From: Spirosoma telluris
GTDB lineage: Bacteria > Bacteroidota > Bacteroidia > Cytophagales > Spirosomataceae
Length of the DNA: 64,000 nt
NCBI GenBank assembly: GCA_003259005.1
Contig: QLII01000001.1
Coordinates: 4,728,501-4,792,500 of the forward strand
Reading direction: 5' to 3'
Position numbers and translations under genes: made by a program. The notes beneath the pieces were generated by a model. The model saw nothing but the letters and a program-made list of their open reading frames with translations. It was not told the origin of the DNA and searched no databases. How positions within the stretch are numbered: position 1 is the stretch's first letter; the number at the start of each line of letters is the position of its first letter. Positions 9,685 through 17,409 of the stretch are shown one piece after another.

Positions 9685-10656
9685 TCAGGCAATGCTGAGT
9701 AGTGTGTCAGCGATAGTTCTAATGCTTTTTATCCGTTCTGACTGTGAGCCACTTACAAAATTGTAAGGCAACTTACGCATGTCAAGCTCCTTTCGAAAGC
9801 GAGTCAGTAGTTCTAGTCGGCGATGTCCCTGATCGCGCAGCTCATCGGCAACCCAGGGAACGTCGATATCTAGCAGTATATAGGCATCATAGTGTACCTG
9901 ATGCTCCAGTTCATAAAGTACAGACGGTACTTCGTGCAGGTAAATTTCCGAATAGATTTGAGTCGTAATTACATCGGTATCGCAGAATAAAATCCGGTTT
10001 GCGTGTCGCTCGGCTTGGCGTACAGCGTCTGTTTGTGCCTGACCGATACGAATAAAATCATCCAGAACGAAGTCGTTTGAGGTGATCATCGCACGGGCCA
10101 CTTCGGGAACAAAAATCGTTTCATAGTCGGTAGCTAGCTGCTGGGCTAATGTTGTTTTCCCAACGCTTTCAGGCCCGTACAGGCATATTTTTTTAACGAA
10201 ATATGGACGTACCACCTCAGGAATAAACGCCCAATACCGGGCTGGTTGCTGCCGAATCAGTGTGGCCGATACAGGAATCTGCTGGCGGGGAGGATCAAAA
10301 GCCACATGTCGCAAACCCGAATGATGCGCCAACGGAACCGCATAGTCCTCTGAGGAAAAAAACACACTTACATCGGGGAAACGTCGCTTAATAAAAGCGG
10401 CCCACAACTTAGTAGCCTCCCACAAAGGCAACGTTGGATCGTGAAACTCATTCGTTTCTCCGACTACTTCTATACTCGGATAAGGAGCCAATAATTCAGT
10501 CAACCAGCGAAGCCGGAGATCGGGCGAAATTACATCATCGGGCGACATGGTCATCGATACGATTAGTCGGTCACATTGCCTGCGCGCGAACTCAATCAAC
10601 GCCAGGTGCCCGCTATGAACCGGCATAAACTTTCCGAAAACCAGACCCGTTGTCAT
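9685..10656 (-). CDS. nadR: NadR-type nicotinamide riboside kinase / NMN adenylyltransferase
   Basis: Bifunctional NAD salvage enzyme. The N-terminal nucleotidyltransferase domain shows GKFMPVHSGHLALIEFA (HxGH motif). The C-terminal kinase domain has the P-loop GPESVGKTTLA and later FCDTDVITT. There is no N-terminal repressor domain as in the enterobacterial protein. I start it at the ATG at 10656, one base after the stop of the upstream lipoprotein gene, rather than at upstream alternatives, because family similarity begins at once (TTGLVFGKFMP). With pnuC upstream in the same direction, it would phosphorylate imported nicotinamide riboside and adenylate it to NAD. Confidence 0.9.
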   Translation of the reverse strand: MTTGLVFGKFMPVHSGHLALIEFARRQCDRLIVSMTMSPDDVISPDLRLRWLTELLAPYPSIEVVGETNEFHDPTLPLWEATKLWAAFIKRRFPDVSVFFSSEDYAVPLAHHSGLRHVAFDPPRQQIPVSATLIRQQPARYWAFIPEVVRPYFVKKICLYGPESVGKTTLAQQLATDYETIFVPEVARAMITSNDFVLDDFIRIGQAQTDAVRQAERHANRILFCDTDVITTQIYSEIYLHEVPSVLYELEHQVHYDAYILLDIDVPWVADELRDQGHRRLELLTRFRKELDMRKLPYNFVSGSQSERIKSIRTIADTLLSIA

Positions 10657-10657
10657 G

Positions 10658-11065
10658 CTATCTGACAAAAACATATTCGCCTGTACCAAACGGATTCAAT
10701 ACCAATCGGGTAGCCTCAATTGAAACTACAGGCATCAGCTTCCCGCCTAGTGATGACATACATAAAGCTGTAATTCGTACATTATTTCCTTCGATACTAT
10801 ATTTACCACTACCACAACCCAGAAAACTATACTCACCTGGTTTCGTATTTTCATACGATTCCGTAAATGTTCCATTCGTACCGAATGTGACAAGCACACT
10901 TTTGTTGGAAGGTATAGTGACAGCCGTACAGGCTGAACCACTGACAGGCTTGCAATAGGAAGTTAACTGCCAGGTGCCTACGAGATCATCCATTGGCGTT
11001 AACGTATCGGATTTCGAACAAGCCAGAGCTATCCATACAGAAAGGATAAATACAACGTGCTTCAT
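10658..11065 (-). CDS. lipocalin-like lipoprotein, function unknown
   Basis: A 135-residue protein with a lipoprotein signal (WIALACSKSD; lipidated Cys near 16), so it is membrane-tethered. The rest resembles small lipocalin-like proteins of Bacteroidota (DDLVGTWQLTSYC, GKYSIEGNNVRIT). Its stop is one base before the nadR start, so the two are probably translated together. It sits between pnuC and nadR, but a role in NAD precursor uptake is only a guess from context. Confidence 0.65.
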   Translation of the reverse strand: MKHVVFILSVWIALACSKSDTLTPMDDLVGTWQLTSYCKPVSGSACTAVTIPSNKSVLVTFGTNGTFTESYENTKPGEYSFLGCGSGKYSIEGNNVRITALCMSSLGGKLMPVVSIEATRLVLNPFGTGEYVFVR

Positions 11066-11157
11066 GGTTGATTATCGGTTTTGCTTATTAAGAGAAGACC
11101 CTCAAATTCAACAAAAGGTTGTTGAGGCATCGTCTAAAAATTAACCATTTCAAGAAG

Positions 11158-11832
11158 CTATTTTAAGGCTGTTTGTGGCGAATAACTTCGATACTCCCGT
11201 GTCCAGTGCCAGGCTCCCTGAAAGGCAATCAGGCAGAAAATAGCATATTCAAAACCGACTAATTTGACCCCTTTGTTGAAGTACATATAGGTACTGATGA
11301 TGTCAATAACCAGCCATATCCACCAGCATTCCAGCTTTTTATGAATCATCATAAATGTGCCGATGATACTCATAACCGTCGTAAACGAATCCAGATAGGG
11401 AAAGGCACTTGGCTTGCTGAACATAACCGGGAACCAGATATGTAGATTCTGCGCAAACGTCCCAAGAATCCCTGTAGCTACCACACCACCCGCTAAAACC
11501 AGGACCAATGGACGTCCTACCAGTCGGGTAATTCGGAGTTCGTTTCGCTGATCGGCTTCGTCAACGGTAGGGTGCGTCCAGCGCCACCAGCCCTGTAGGT
11601 TTGTGATAAAGAAAAACACCTGCAAAAACATGTCAGGGTACAACTGGATCTGATAAAATAGAAAGAAAAAGAGCAGGACGCTGGCAGCTCCAATCGGCCA
11701 GCTCCAGACATGCGCACGAGCGGCCAGCCAGGTAGCCAATGACCCACTTACCACACCGAAGAACTCCAGATAACTCATCGGGTAATCCCATAGCGTAAAG
11801 AAAATGGTATGGATGTCAAAAAAATTAGGCAT
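11158..11832 (-). CDS. pnuC: nicotinamide riboside transporter PnuC
   Basis: A 224-residue inner-membrane protein with about seven membrane segments, including the PnuC signature region WSWPIGAASVLLFFFLFYQ and FFITNLQGWWRW. PnuC moves nicotinamide riboside by facilitated diffusion, trapped by phosphorylation. That fits the nadR gene downstream on the same strand. The divergent oxidoreductase gene starts 74 bp away, and the minus strand of that gap holds TACTTTCG, close to the Bacteroidota -7 consensus. No riboswitch fold is recognised. Confidence 0.9.
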   Translation of the reverse strand: MPNFFDIHTIFFTLWDYPMSYLEFFGVVSGSLATWLAARAHVWSWPIGAASVLLFFFLFYQIQLYPDMFLQVFFFITNLQGWWRWTHPTVDEADQRNELRITRLVGRPLVLVLAGGVVATGILGTFAQNLHIWFPVMFSKPSAFPYLDSFTTVMSIIGTFMMIHKKLECWWIWLVIDIISTYMYFNKGVKLVGFEYAIFCLIAFQGAWHWTREYRSYSPQTALK

Positions 11833-11906
11833 GAATGGCGTTTTCAGTAGAGATTGTAGCTATTTAGTGCTACGAAAGTACGGATTAACCTTTTACCTGA
11901 ACCTTT

Positions 11907-13100
11907 ATGCAACGTATTGCCATGCTTGGGGGCGGCTTCATTGGCCGCTTCTATGCCGAATCTATTCACGGTCAGCGCAGCCGCGACAAAGTGGTCGCTA
12001 TTTATGCCCGCCGTCAGGAAACCGCCGATAAATTTAAAGCGGACTACGGTTGTGATTTCGCTTCGACCGATATGGAAGAAGTCATTGCCCATCCCGATGT
12101 GGATATGGTTTGTATTGCCCTCCCCAACAACATCCACGAAACAGCGGTCAACCTCTGTGCGAAACACAAGAAATCGGTGGTTTGTACGAAGCCGCTGGGC
12201 CGTACGGGTGAAGAAGCCCTGCGGATGATGAAAACGGTTGAAGAAGCGGGTATTTTTGCAGGCTACCTGGAAGACCTTTGCTATACACCTAAGTTCCTGA
12301 AATCGCTGGAAAGCGTCAAAAATGGGGCCTTGGGCCGAATTCTCTGGGCTAAATCACGCGAAACACACCCCGGCCCCCACTCCGACTGGTTCTGGGACAA
12401 AGAGCAGGCCGGTGGCGGCTGTATGCTCGATCTGGGTTGCCACTGCGTCGAAATCGCCCGGAATTTTATCGGGAAAGATGTGAAACCGGTTGAGGTCATG
12501 TGTTGGGCCGCTACGCAGGTAAAACCCATCGACGCCGAAGATCATGCCATTGCTTTAGTGAAGTATGAAAACGGCGCCATCGGCCAGTTTGAAGTAAGCT
12601 GGACCTTCCGGGGTGGCATGGACCTTCGTGATGAAGTGATGGGAACAGAAGGCACGATCTGGATCAATAACTTCCTGCGGACGGGCTTCGAGATGTTCTC
12701 GACAGGTAAAGGTGGTGATTATATCGCCGAAAAAGCGGAATCGAACACAGGCTGGCTCTTCCCCGTCGGCGATGAAGTGAATGATCTTGGTTACAATCAC
12801 ATGTTTACCGACATGTTCAAATCGCAGGAAGAAGGCCGCGAACCCGCCGAAACGTTCTACGATGGCTATGTGGTCAATGCTGTGCTGGATGCCGCTTACA
12901 AATCGGCAGAAACCAAGCAGTGGGAAAAAGTGCATTTACCCGTCTGGCGTGGTCAGGAAGGTCTCAAACCTGAATCAACCCTGGTCGAGTACGACGCTGA
13001 CCATTACCTCATCAAGCAGGAAATGACCCACGACGGCCGCAACAAAGTGATTTTGAAAGAGAAAGCGGGCGGGAAGATTATTGAGCGGGATATTGTGTAA
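11907..13100 (+). CDS. Gfo/Idh/MocA family NAD(P)-dependent oxidoreductase
   Basis: A 397-residue cytoplasmic oxidoreductase. The Rossmann part starts with IAMLGGGFIGRFYAESIHG. The conserved CTKPLGRTGEEA corresponds to the EKP-type motif, and GGCMLDLGCHCVEIARNFIG carries the expected Asp and His of the active site. Length is normal for the family. Substrates are usually sugars, inositols or derivatives; the specific one is not evident. It is followed by an inverted repeat, suggesting it is transcribed alone. Confidence 0.85.
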   Translation: MQRIAMLGGGFIGRFYAESIHGQRSRDKVVAIYARRQETADKFKADYGCDFASTDMEEVIAHPDVDMVCIALPNNIHETAVNLCAKHKKSVVCTKPLGRTGEEALRMMKTVEEAGIFAGYLEDLCYTPKFLKSLESVKNGALGRILWAKSRETHPGPHSDWFWDKEQAGGGCMLDLGCHCVEIARNFIGKDVKPVEVMCWAATQVKPIDAEDHAIALVKYENGAIGQFEVSWTFRGGMDLRDEVMGTEGTIWINNFLRTGFEMFSTGKGGDYIAEKAESNTGWLFPVGDEVNDLGYNHMFTDMFKSQEEGREPAETFYDGYVVNAVLDAAYKSAETKQWEKVHLPVWRGQEGLKPESTLVEYDADHYLIKQEMTHDGRNKVILKEKAGGKIIERDIV

Positions 13101-13153
13101 GTAATAGGCGCTGGGCCAAGCAGTTTAGTTCAACTTGGCCCGACGCCTATTAT
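13101..13153. repeat. inverted repeat (GGGCCAAG family) downstream of oxidoreductase
   Basis: Arms 13101-13120 and 13134-13153 are complementary at 17 of 20 positions, around a 13-base loop. The left arm starts directly after the stop codon. The inner word GGGCCAAG recurs in the perfect hairpin at 16802-16869. Likely terminator. Confidence 0.8.
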
Positions 13154-13190
13154 TCGCCTACTAGAATAGTATTAGCTATATAAAATCAAA

Positions 13191-13212
13191 GACCGGTTGG
13201 CGATAGCCGGTC
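13191..13212. terminator. short hairpin upstream of SDR gene
   Basis: GACCGG at 13191-13196 pairs with CCGGTC at 13207-13212 and is followed by TATTTCG. It could be a weak terminator or leader structure before the SDR gene. Confidence 0.35.
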
Positions 13213-13261
13213 TATTTCGTTTATTGCAGTACGAAGTACAATTCGCTTATCCAATAGTACC

Positions 13262-14044
13262 ATGTGGTTAGAAAATAAAAAGATTGTCGTCATTGGGGGC
13301 ACAACGGGCATGGGCTTATCGGCCGCGTTGGCGTTCGTGCGTGAAGGGGCGCAGGTGGTTGTGGTTGGACGGAATCCGGAAAGTTGTACAGCAGCAGAAA
13401 AACAATTGGATGGTAATGGACTGGCCATGTCGGGCGATGCTTCTGACCCGCAAACGGCTCCTAAAGCCATTGCCCTTTGTCAGCAGATCTTTGGCGGTTT
13501 TGATGGCCTGTACCACGTAGCCGGTGGCAGTGGCCGACGTTTCGGCGATGGCCCTCTTCACGATATTACACTTGATGGCTGGAATTTCACGGTTAATCTT
13601 AACCTAACTTCATTGATGCTGTCTAATCAGGCAGCTGTCCGGGCATTTCGGGCGCAAGGAACTGGTGGTGTTATCCTCAATATGGGTTCCGTACTGGGCG
13701 AGCGCCCTTCACCTACCTACTTTGCGACGCATGCCTACGCAGCCATGAAGTCGGCAGTCATTGGCTTTACAAAGTCTGTCGCAGCCTATTATGCGAAAGA
13801 CGACATTCGGGTCAATGTGCTGGCTCCGGCTCTGGTTGAAACACCAATGGCCCAACGTGCAACGAATGACGAAGCCATTCTGGCATTCACGAAGACCAAA
13901 CAGCCTCTTGATGGGGGACGTATCGGCCAACCCGACGACCTGGATGGCGCTGCGGTTTATTTCATGTCTGACTATTCAGCCTTCACCACCGGCCAGGTGC
14001 TGACGGTTGATGGTGGCTGGAGTGTGAGTGAAGGGCAAGTCTAA
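13262..14044 (+). CDS. SDR family oxidoreductase
   Basis: A classical short-chain dehydrogenase of 260 residues. The cofactor loop is VVIGGTTGMGLSAALAF (GxxxGxG), NMGSV holds the catalytic Ser region, and YAAMK is the YxxxK pair. The C-terminus has the usual LTVDGGWSV. A GNAT acetyltransferase gene follows after 12 bp and the two are probably co-transcribed. The substrate is not predictable. Confidence 0.85.
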   Translation: MWLENKKIVVIGGTTGMGLSAALAFVREGAQVVVVGRNPESCTAAEKQLDGNGLAMSGDASDPQTAPKAIALCQQIFGGFDGLYHVAGGSGRRFGDGPLHDITLDGWNFTVNLNLTSLMLSNQAAVRAFRAQGTGGVILNMGSVLGERPSPTYFATHAYAAMKSAVIGFTKSVAAYYAKDDIRVNVLAPALVETPMAQRATNDEAILAFTKTKQPLDGGRIGQPDDLDGAAVYFMSDYSAFTTGQVLTVDGGWSVSEGQV

Positions 14045-14056
14045 GATGTATCAACC

Positions 14057-14563
14057 ATGATCGAAACGCCCCGTTTGACGTTAATCCCGCTGAACCTCGA
14101 TCAACTTCGGCTACACATTGCCGATAAGCACCGGTTGGAAGCCACATTAGGATTGAAGAAAGGGCATCGCGAAGCCGTAGAGCCGGTTCTCAGTATCATT
14201 ACTCATTTCACAATACCTCGGTTGCAGAACCCTGTCTTCGATCCGCTTTATCATACCCTTTGGCTGGCCATTGACCGTGAGAAACAGCAATTTGTGGCCG
14301 AAGCCAAGTTTAAAGGAGAACCCGACGAAACCGGAACCGTTGAGATTGGCTACGGCACCTATCCAACGGTACAGCGGAAGGGCTATATGACCGAAATGGT
14401 AGGTGGCCTGATTAGTTGGGCAGGTCAGCAACCGGGCGTGTTACGCATTGTAGCCGATACAAATGCAGAGAATGTAGCTTCTCAGAAAGTATTGGAGAAG
14501 AATGGCTTCCGATTGTTCGACCAAATTGAAGATATGCTGTGGTGGGAATATAACATTAGTTAG
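14057..14563 (+). CDS. GNAT family N-acetyltransferase
   Basis: A 168-residue acetyltransferase of the RimJ/RimL-like branch. Marks are ETPRLTLIPLNLDQLRLHI at the start, the acetyl-CoA binding region around YPTVQRKGYMTEMVGGLISW, and the terminal VASQKVLEKNGFRLFDQ. It follows the SDR gene by 12 bp and precedes a MetE-like gene by 55 bp on the same strand. The acceptor substrate is unknown. Confidence 0.85.
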   Translation: MIETPRLTLIPLNLDQLRLHIADKHRLEATLGLKKGHREAVEPVLSIITHFTIPRLQNPVFDPLYHTLWLAIDREKQQFVAEAKFKGEPDETGTVEIGYGTYPTVQRKGYMTEMVGGLISWAGQQPGVLRIVADTNAENVASQKVLEKNGFRLFDQIEDMLWWEYNIS

Positions 14564-14618
14564 TTAAAAGCCAACCCAAAAGTGCTTTTGCCTATCAATA
14601 CCCAACCCCTTTACTACC

Positions 14619-15647
14619 ATGCAGCCCGTACCTATTAAAACCACTGTTGTCGGCTCAATGCCTTTTCCGGGTTGGCTCGAATTTTCCAGTCAGCACCTTG
14701 ATCAGTTTGGCCCGGCCGACATCAATGAAATGATTGAAGATGCGGTTGTTGCCTCTGTTCATGACCAGGTTTCTGCCGGACTGGACGTCATTACCGATGG
14801 CGAGCAAACCCGCTTCGACTTCAATCTGTCGTTCTATGGCTATATAAATGGTATCCAGAACAACGAAACCGAGCTACGTCGCTTTGGACCGCCCGCTCAC
14901 GACCAGCGCGGCAAACACAACATCATCGAGCCGCTAACCGCTCCTAATGGCTTGGGCGTTGTTGAAGAATATCTTCGCCTGAAACGACTGGCTCCTGAAG
15001 GTCAGGGCATTAAAGTATCGATTCCAGGCCCCTACACGCTCAGTGGACGCTTATTACCCGGAAGTTTATACAAGGATCGATGGGAAGTAACGGAAGCCCT
15101 ATTGCCTCTAGTAAGCAAAGAGATTGCCACCTTAGTCGAACTAGGTGTACCCGAAATTTGCGTCGATGAGCCTTCCATGTCGTGCTACGCGTATCGGGAA
15201 GACACTAAGCGATTCGTCGATATTTTCAACCGGACGGTAGCACCAGGCGTAGGCAAAACCCGCTTATCCATGCACTTGTGCTTTGGCAATTACAAAGGTC
15301 GGTCGGTAGGAAAAAAGACTATAGCACCTATGCTCCCCGATTTTCTGGACATGACCGTCGATGAGCTTCATTCGGAAATGACCATCCTGAATTTCTCAGA
15401 AGTAAACCTTCTGGAACGCTTTGCCGAGAAGTTTGACGTGGCAGTTGGTGTCATTGATGTAAAAAGCTACTACATCGAAACGCCCGAAGATGTAGCCGAA
15501 CGTATCCGGAAATGCCTCCCCTACGTTCCAGCCGAAAAACTAGCCGTGGCCCCCGATTGTGGCTTAAGCCAAACCGCCCGCTGGGCCGCCAAACAAAAAC
15601 TGGCAAACATGGTGGCTGGGGCCAAGATTGTGCGAGGGGAATTGTAG
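14619..15647 (+). CDS. cobalamin-independent methionine synthase-like (MetE C-terminal domain) protein
   Basis: A 342-residue single-barrel protein matching the catalytic C-terminal half of MetE, which has about 750 residues. It starts with TTVVGSMPFPGW. Likely zinc ligands are in SMHLCFGNY (His, Cys) and APDCGLSQTARWAAKQKL (Cys). Such short proteins occur widely in bacteria and may use methyl donors other than folate, or be core methionine synthases; which one cannot be decided here. Its last codons and stop lie inside the stem of a hairpin shared with the convergent thioesterase gene. Confidence 0.8.
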   Translation: MQPVPIKTTVVGSMPFPGWLEFSSQHLDQFGPADINEMIEDAVVASVHDQVSAGLDVITDGEQTRFDFNLSFYGYINGIQNNETELRRFGPPAHDQRGKHNIIEPLTAPNGLGVVEEYLRLKRLAPEGQGIKVSIPGPYTLSGRLLPGSLYKDRWEVTEALLPLVSKEIATLVELGVPEICVDEPSMSCYAYREDTKRFVDIFNRTVAPGVGKTRLSMHLCFGNYKGRSVGKKTIAPMLPDFLDMTVDELHSEMTILNFSEVNLLERFAEKFDVAVGVIDVKSYYIETPEDVAERIRKCLPYVPAEKLAVAPDCGLSQTARWAAKQKLANMVAGAKIVRGEL

Positions 15648-15676
15648 TACCGACCGGGACGGTCGGTGCTACAATT
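15640..15676. terminator. hairpin containing the stop codons of both convergent genes
   Basis: Arms AATTGTAGTACCGACC and GGTCGGTGCTACAATT pair with one mismatch around a 5-base loop. The left arm holds the stop of the MetE-like gene and the right arm the stop of the thioesterase gene, so the two proteins end alike (GEL and LEL). Probable bidirectional terminator. Confidence 0.85.
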
Positions 15677-16226
15677 CCAGGCCATCAGCCAGTTCGCAAC
15701 GCTCGTTGCCTAATTTATCGACGCTTTCATCGAGCAGCATTTTCGTTTTGGCATTGTCGAAATAGGCTGCAAAGGAGGCACGGAGTTCTTTGCGTTTCAT
15801 GGCTTCCAGAAAACGTCGAACATCGTCCGACGTTTCGAGCAGAAGCGGTGGCACTTCAGTAGGTTTTTCATGATCGTCTTTCGCGACCATCGTAAAATAA
15901 CTGGTATTGGTATGCTTTACGCTACCGATTTTCACATTTTCGGCAATAACTTTAATCCCCACTACAAGCGACGTCCGGCCCACATAATTGACCGACGCCA
16001 TCAGCGAAACCAACTCACCCACTTCAACCGGTTGCCGAAAATTAACCCCATCGACCGACACTGTTACGCAATACTGACCCGCGTGTTTAGCCGCACAGGC
16101 ATAAGCCACCTTATCCATCAGCGACAGAAGTATGCCTCCATGTACACGACCTCCAAAATTGGCATAGGATGGAATCATCAGTTCAGTAAGTGTCGTGCGG
16201 GAATGGCTAACGGGTTTGGCGTTCAT
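15669..16226 (-). CDS. acyl-CoA thioesterase, hotdog fold
   Basis: A 185-residue thioesterase of the YciA/BACH-like group. The active-site region is NFGGRVHGGILLSLMDKVAYACA, and GVNFRQPVEVGELVSLMASV follows as in acyl-CoA hydrolases. An extra C-terminal helical tail of about 50 residues (from about 130) is unusual in length but common in Bacteroidota relatives. It would hydrolyse acyl-CoA in the cytoplasm. The upstream Fe-S gene on the same strand is separated by a terminator. Confidence 0.85.
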   Translation of the reverse strand: MNAKPVSHSRTTLTELMIPSYANFGGRVHGGILLSLMDKVAYACAAKHAGQYCVTVSVDGVNFRQPVEVGELVSLMASVNYVGRTSLVVGIKVIAENVKIGSVKHTNTSYFTMVAKDDHEKPTEVPPLLLETSDDVRRFLEAMKRKELRASFAAYFDNAKTKMLLDESVDKLGNERCELADGLEL

Positions 16227-16308
16227 AACCGGGATTTTTGTGATTATTATGACTGACTTTGATTTTTAGAGCGGAAATCTGATAAAGCATGAAATAAGGG
16301 ATAAAAAT

Positions 16309-16341
16309 GAAGAAGCCAATCTGTATAAGATTGGCTTCTTC
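16309..16341 (-). terminator. intrinsic terminator of the Fe-S carrier gene
   Basis: GAAGAAGCCAATCT and its exact complement form a 14-bp stem with a 5-base loop, followed on the minus strand by a T-rich run. It ends the iscA-like transcript before the thioesterase gene. Confidence 0.85.
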
Positions 16342-16397
16342 AAAAAATCAAGAAAATCAATTAAATCATAAAAATCCTGGCGGGACCGCCCGCGCGG

Positions 16398-16723
16398 TCA
16401 GACAGCGAAGCTCTCACCACAACCACAAGTCCGGCTGGCGTTCGGGTTTTTGAACTGGAAGCCTTTGCCGTTCAAGCCGTCCGAAAAATCGAGTTCGGTA
16501 CCGGCTAAATAGAGAAGGCTCTTACGATCTATCAGAATCTTAACCCCTTTATCTTCAACGACGTGGTCGGTTGGTTGCTGCGTAGCGTCGAATTGAAGAT
16601 CGTACATCAGGCCTGAGCACCCGCCCCCTGAACACCTACACGAATGGCGTAGTTTTCAGCCAGGCCATCCTTCTGACGGAGTTCAACAATTTTATTTTTG
16701 GCAATTTCTGAAACCGTAACCAT
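16398..16723 (-). CDS. HesB/IscA-type iron-sulfur carrier (one apparent frameshift)
   Basis: A-type Fe-S cluster carrier of about 108 residues. The N-terminal part (MVTVSEIAKNKIVELRQKDG...IRVGVQG) and C-terminal part (LMYDLQFDATQQ to TCGCGESFAV) are in different frames, meeting at a C5 run at 16624-16628. One extra base gives VGVQGGGCSGLMYDL, restoring the first conserved Cys; the CGC pair near the end provides the other two. This protein is widely needed, so the break is probably a sequence error. It is divergent from the methylmalonyl-CoA epimerase gene, with a perfect hairpin between them. Confidence 0.8.
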
Positions 16724-16801
16724 AGTCGTAATCAAGTCAATGTTGACGCATATCAATGCTTTCTCTATAACTTTCGGCCAAACGGAAAAGTTCTGTTCTA
16801 T

Positions 16802-16869
16802 GTCTGGGCCAAGCTCTGGCTTGGCCCTTTACATTATTAACAAGGGCCAAGCCAGAGCTTGGCCCAGAC
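16802..16869. repeat. perfect 28-bp inverted repeat abutting the epimerase start
   Basis: Arms 16802-16829 and 16842-16869 are exact complements (GTCTGGGCCAAGCTCTGGCT and onward) around a 12-base loop. It lies between divergent genes and ends 4 bp before the ATG of the epimerase gene, so it is not in a normal terminator position for either gene. It shares GGGCCAAG with the repeat at 13101-13153. Confidence 0.95.
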
Positions 16870-16873
16870 GACT

Positions 16874-17281
16874 ATGCTTACAAACGTCGAACATATCGGG
16901 ATCGCCGTTCGCGATATTACCACGTCGAACGACTTATTTACGAAGCTGCTGAACGTAGCCCCCTACAAAGCCGAAACCGTTGCGGCAGAAGGTGTCATGA
17001 CCTCCTTTTTTCGAATAAACCAGACCAAAATTGAGCTACTCGAAGCGACCAGCCCCGATAGTCCGATCGCCAAATTTCTGGAGAAAAAAGGGGAAGGGAT
17101 TCATCATATAGCTTTTGAAGTCGAGAATATTGAGACAGAGATGGAGCGGCTAAAAAATGAAGGATTTACCCTATTGAACGAAATCCCAAAACGGGGAGCC
17201 GACAATAAATTAGTTTGTTTCCTCCATCCCAAGGGCACAAATGGAGTTTTGATTGAATTGTGTCAGGAAATTAAGGAGTGA
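16874..17281 (+). CDS. mce: methylmalonyl-CoA epimerase
   Basis: A 135-residue VOC-fold protein converting (2S)- and (2R)-methylmalonyl-CoA in propionate/succinyl-CoA metabolism. Visible ligands and landmarks are NVEHIGIAVRD, the GEGIHHIAFEVEN segment and a terminal GVLIELCQE with the catalytic Glu. I use the ATG at 16874; the TTG at 16859 lies inside the hairpin arm. The hairpin ending 4 bp upstream would hide a ribosome site if transcription starts before it. No mutase gene is in this window. Confidence 0.88.
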   Translation: MLTNVEHIGIAVRDITTSNDLFTKLLNVAPYKAETVAAEGVMTSFFRINQTKIELLEATSPDSPIAKFLEKKGEGIHHIAFEVENIETEMERLKNEGFTLLNEIPKRGADNKLVCFLHPKGTNGVLIELCQEIKE

Positions 17282-17284
17282 GTA

Positions 17285-17402
17285 ATTTGGATTCAATTGA
17301 TCCTGTAGATTCTATTGATTCTTTAGGTTCTGTTGTACGAAAGATCAACTGCTCGGCGTCAATAGAAGCATTAGAATCAATAGAATCCACAGAATCTAAA
17401 CG
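17285..17402. repeat. imperfect inverted repeat of GATTCT words
   Basis: Between the epimerase and aminopeptidase genes. The left part (about 17290-17338) is a run of GATTCT-type 9-nt units, and the right part (about 17361-17399) is the complement. The same words form the hairpins at 43.8 kb and 51.3 kb. An open frame crosses it into the aminopeptidase, but the repetitive peptide it would encode is not a plausible protein start. Confidence 0.7.
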
Positions 17403-17409
17403 TATCAGT

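Noticed and set aside
17278..17409. N-terminal extension of the aminopeptidase rich in DSIDS repeats
   Set aside because: The extension is translation of a GATTCT hairpin; the ATG at 17410 gives a proper signal peptide.
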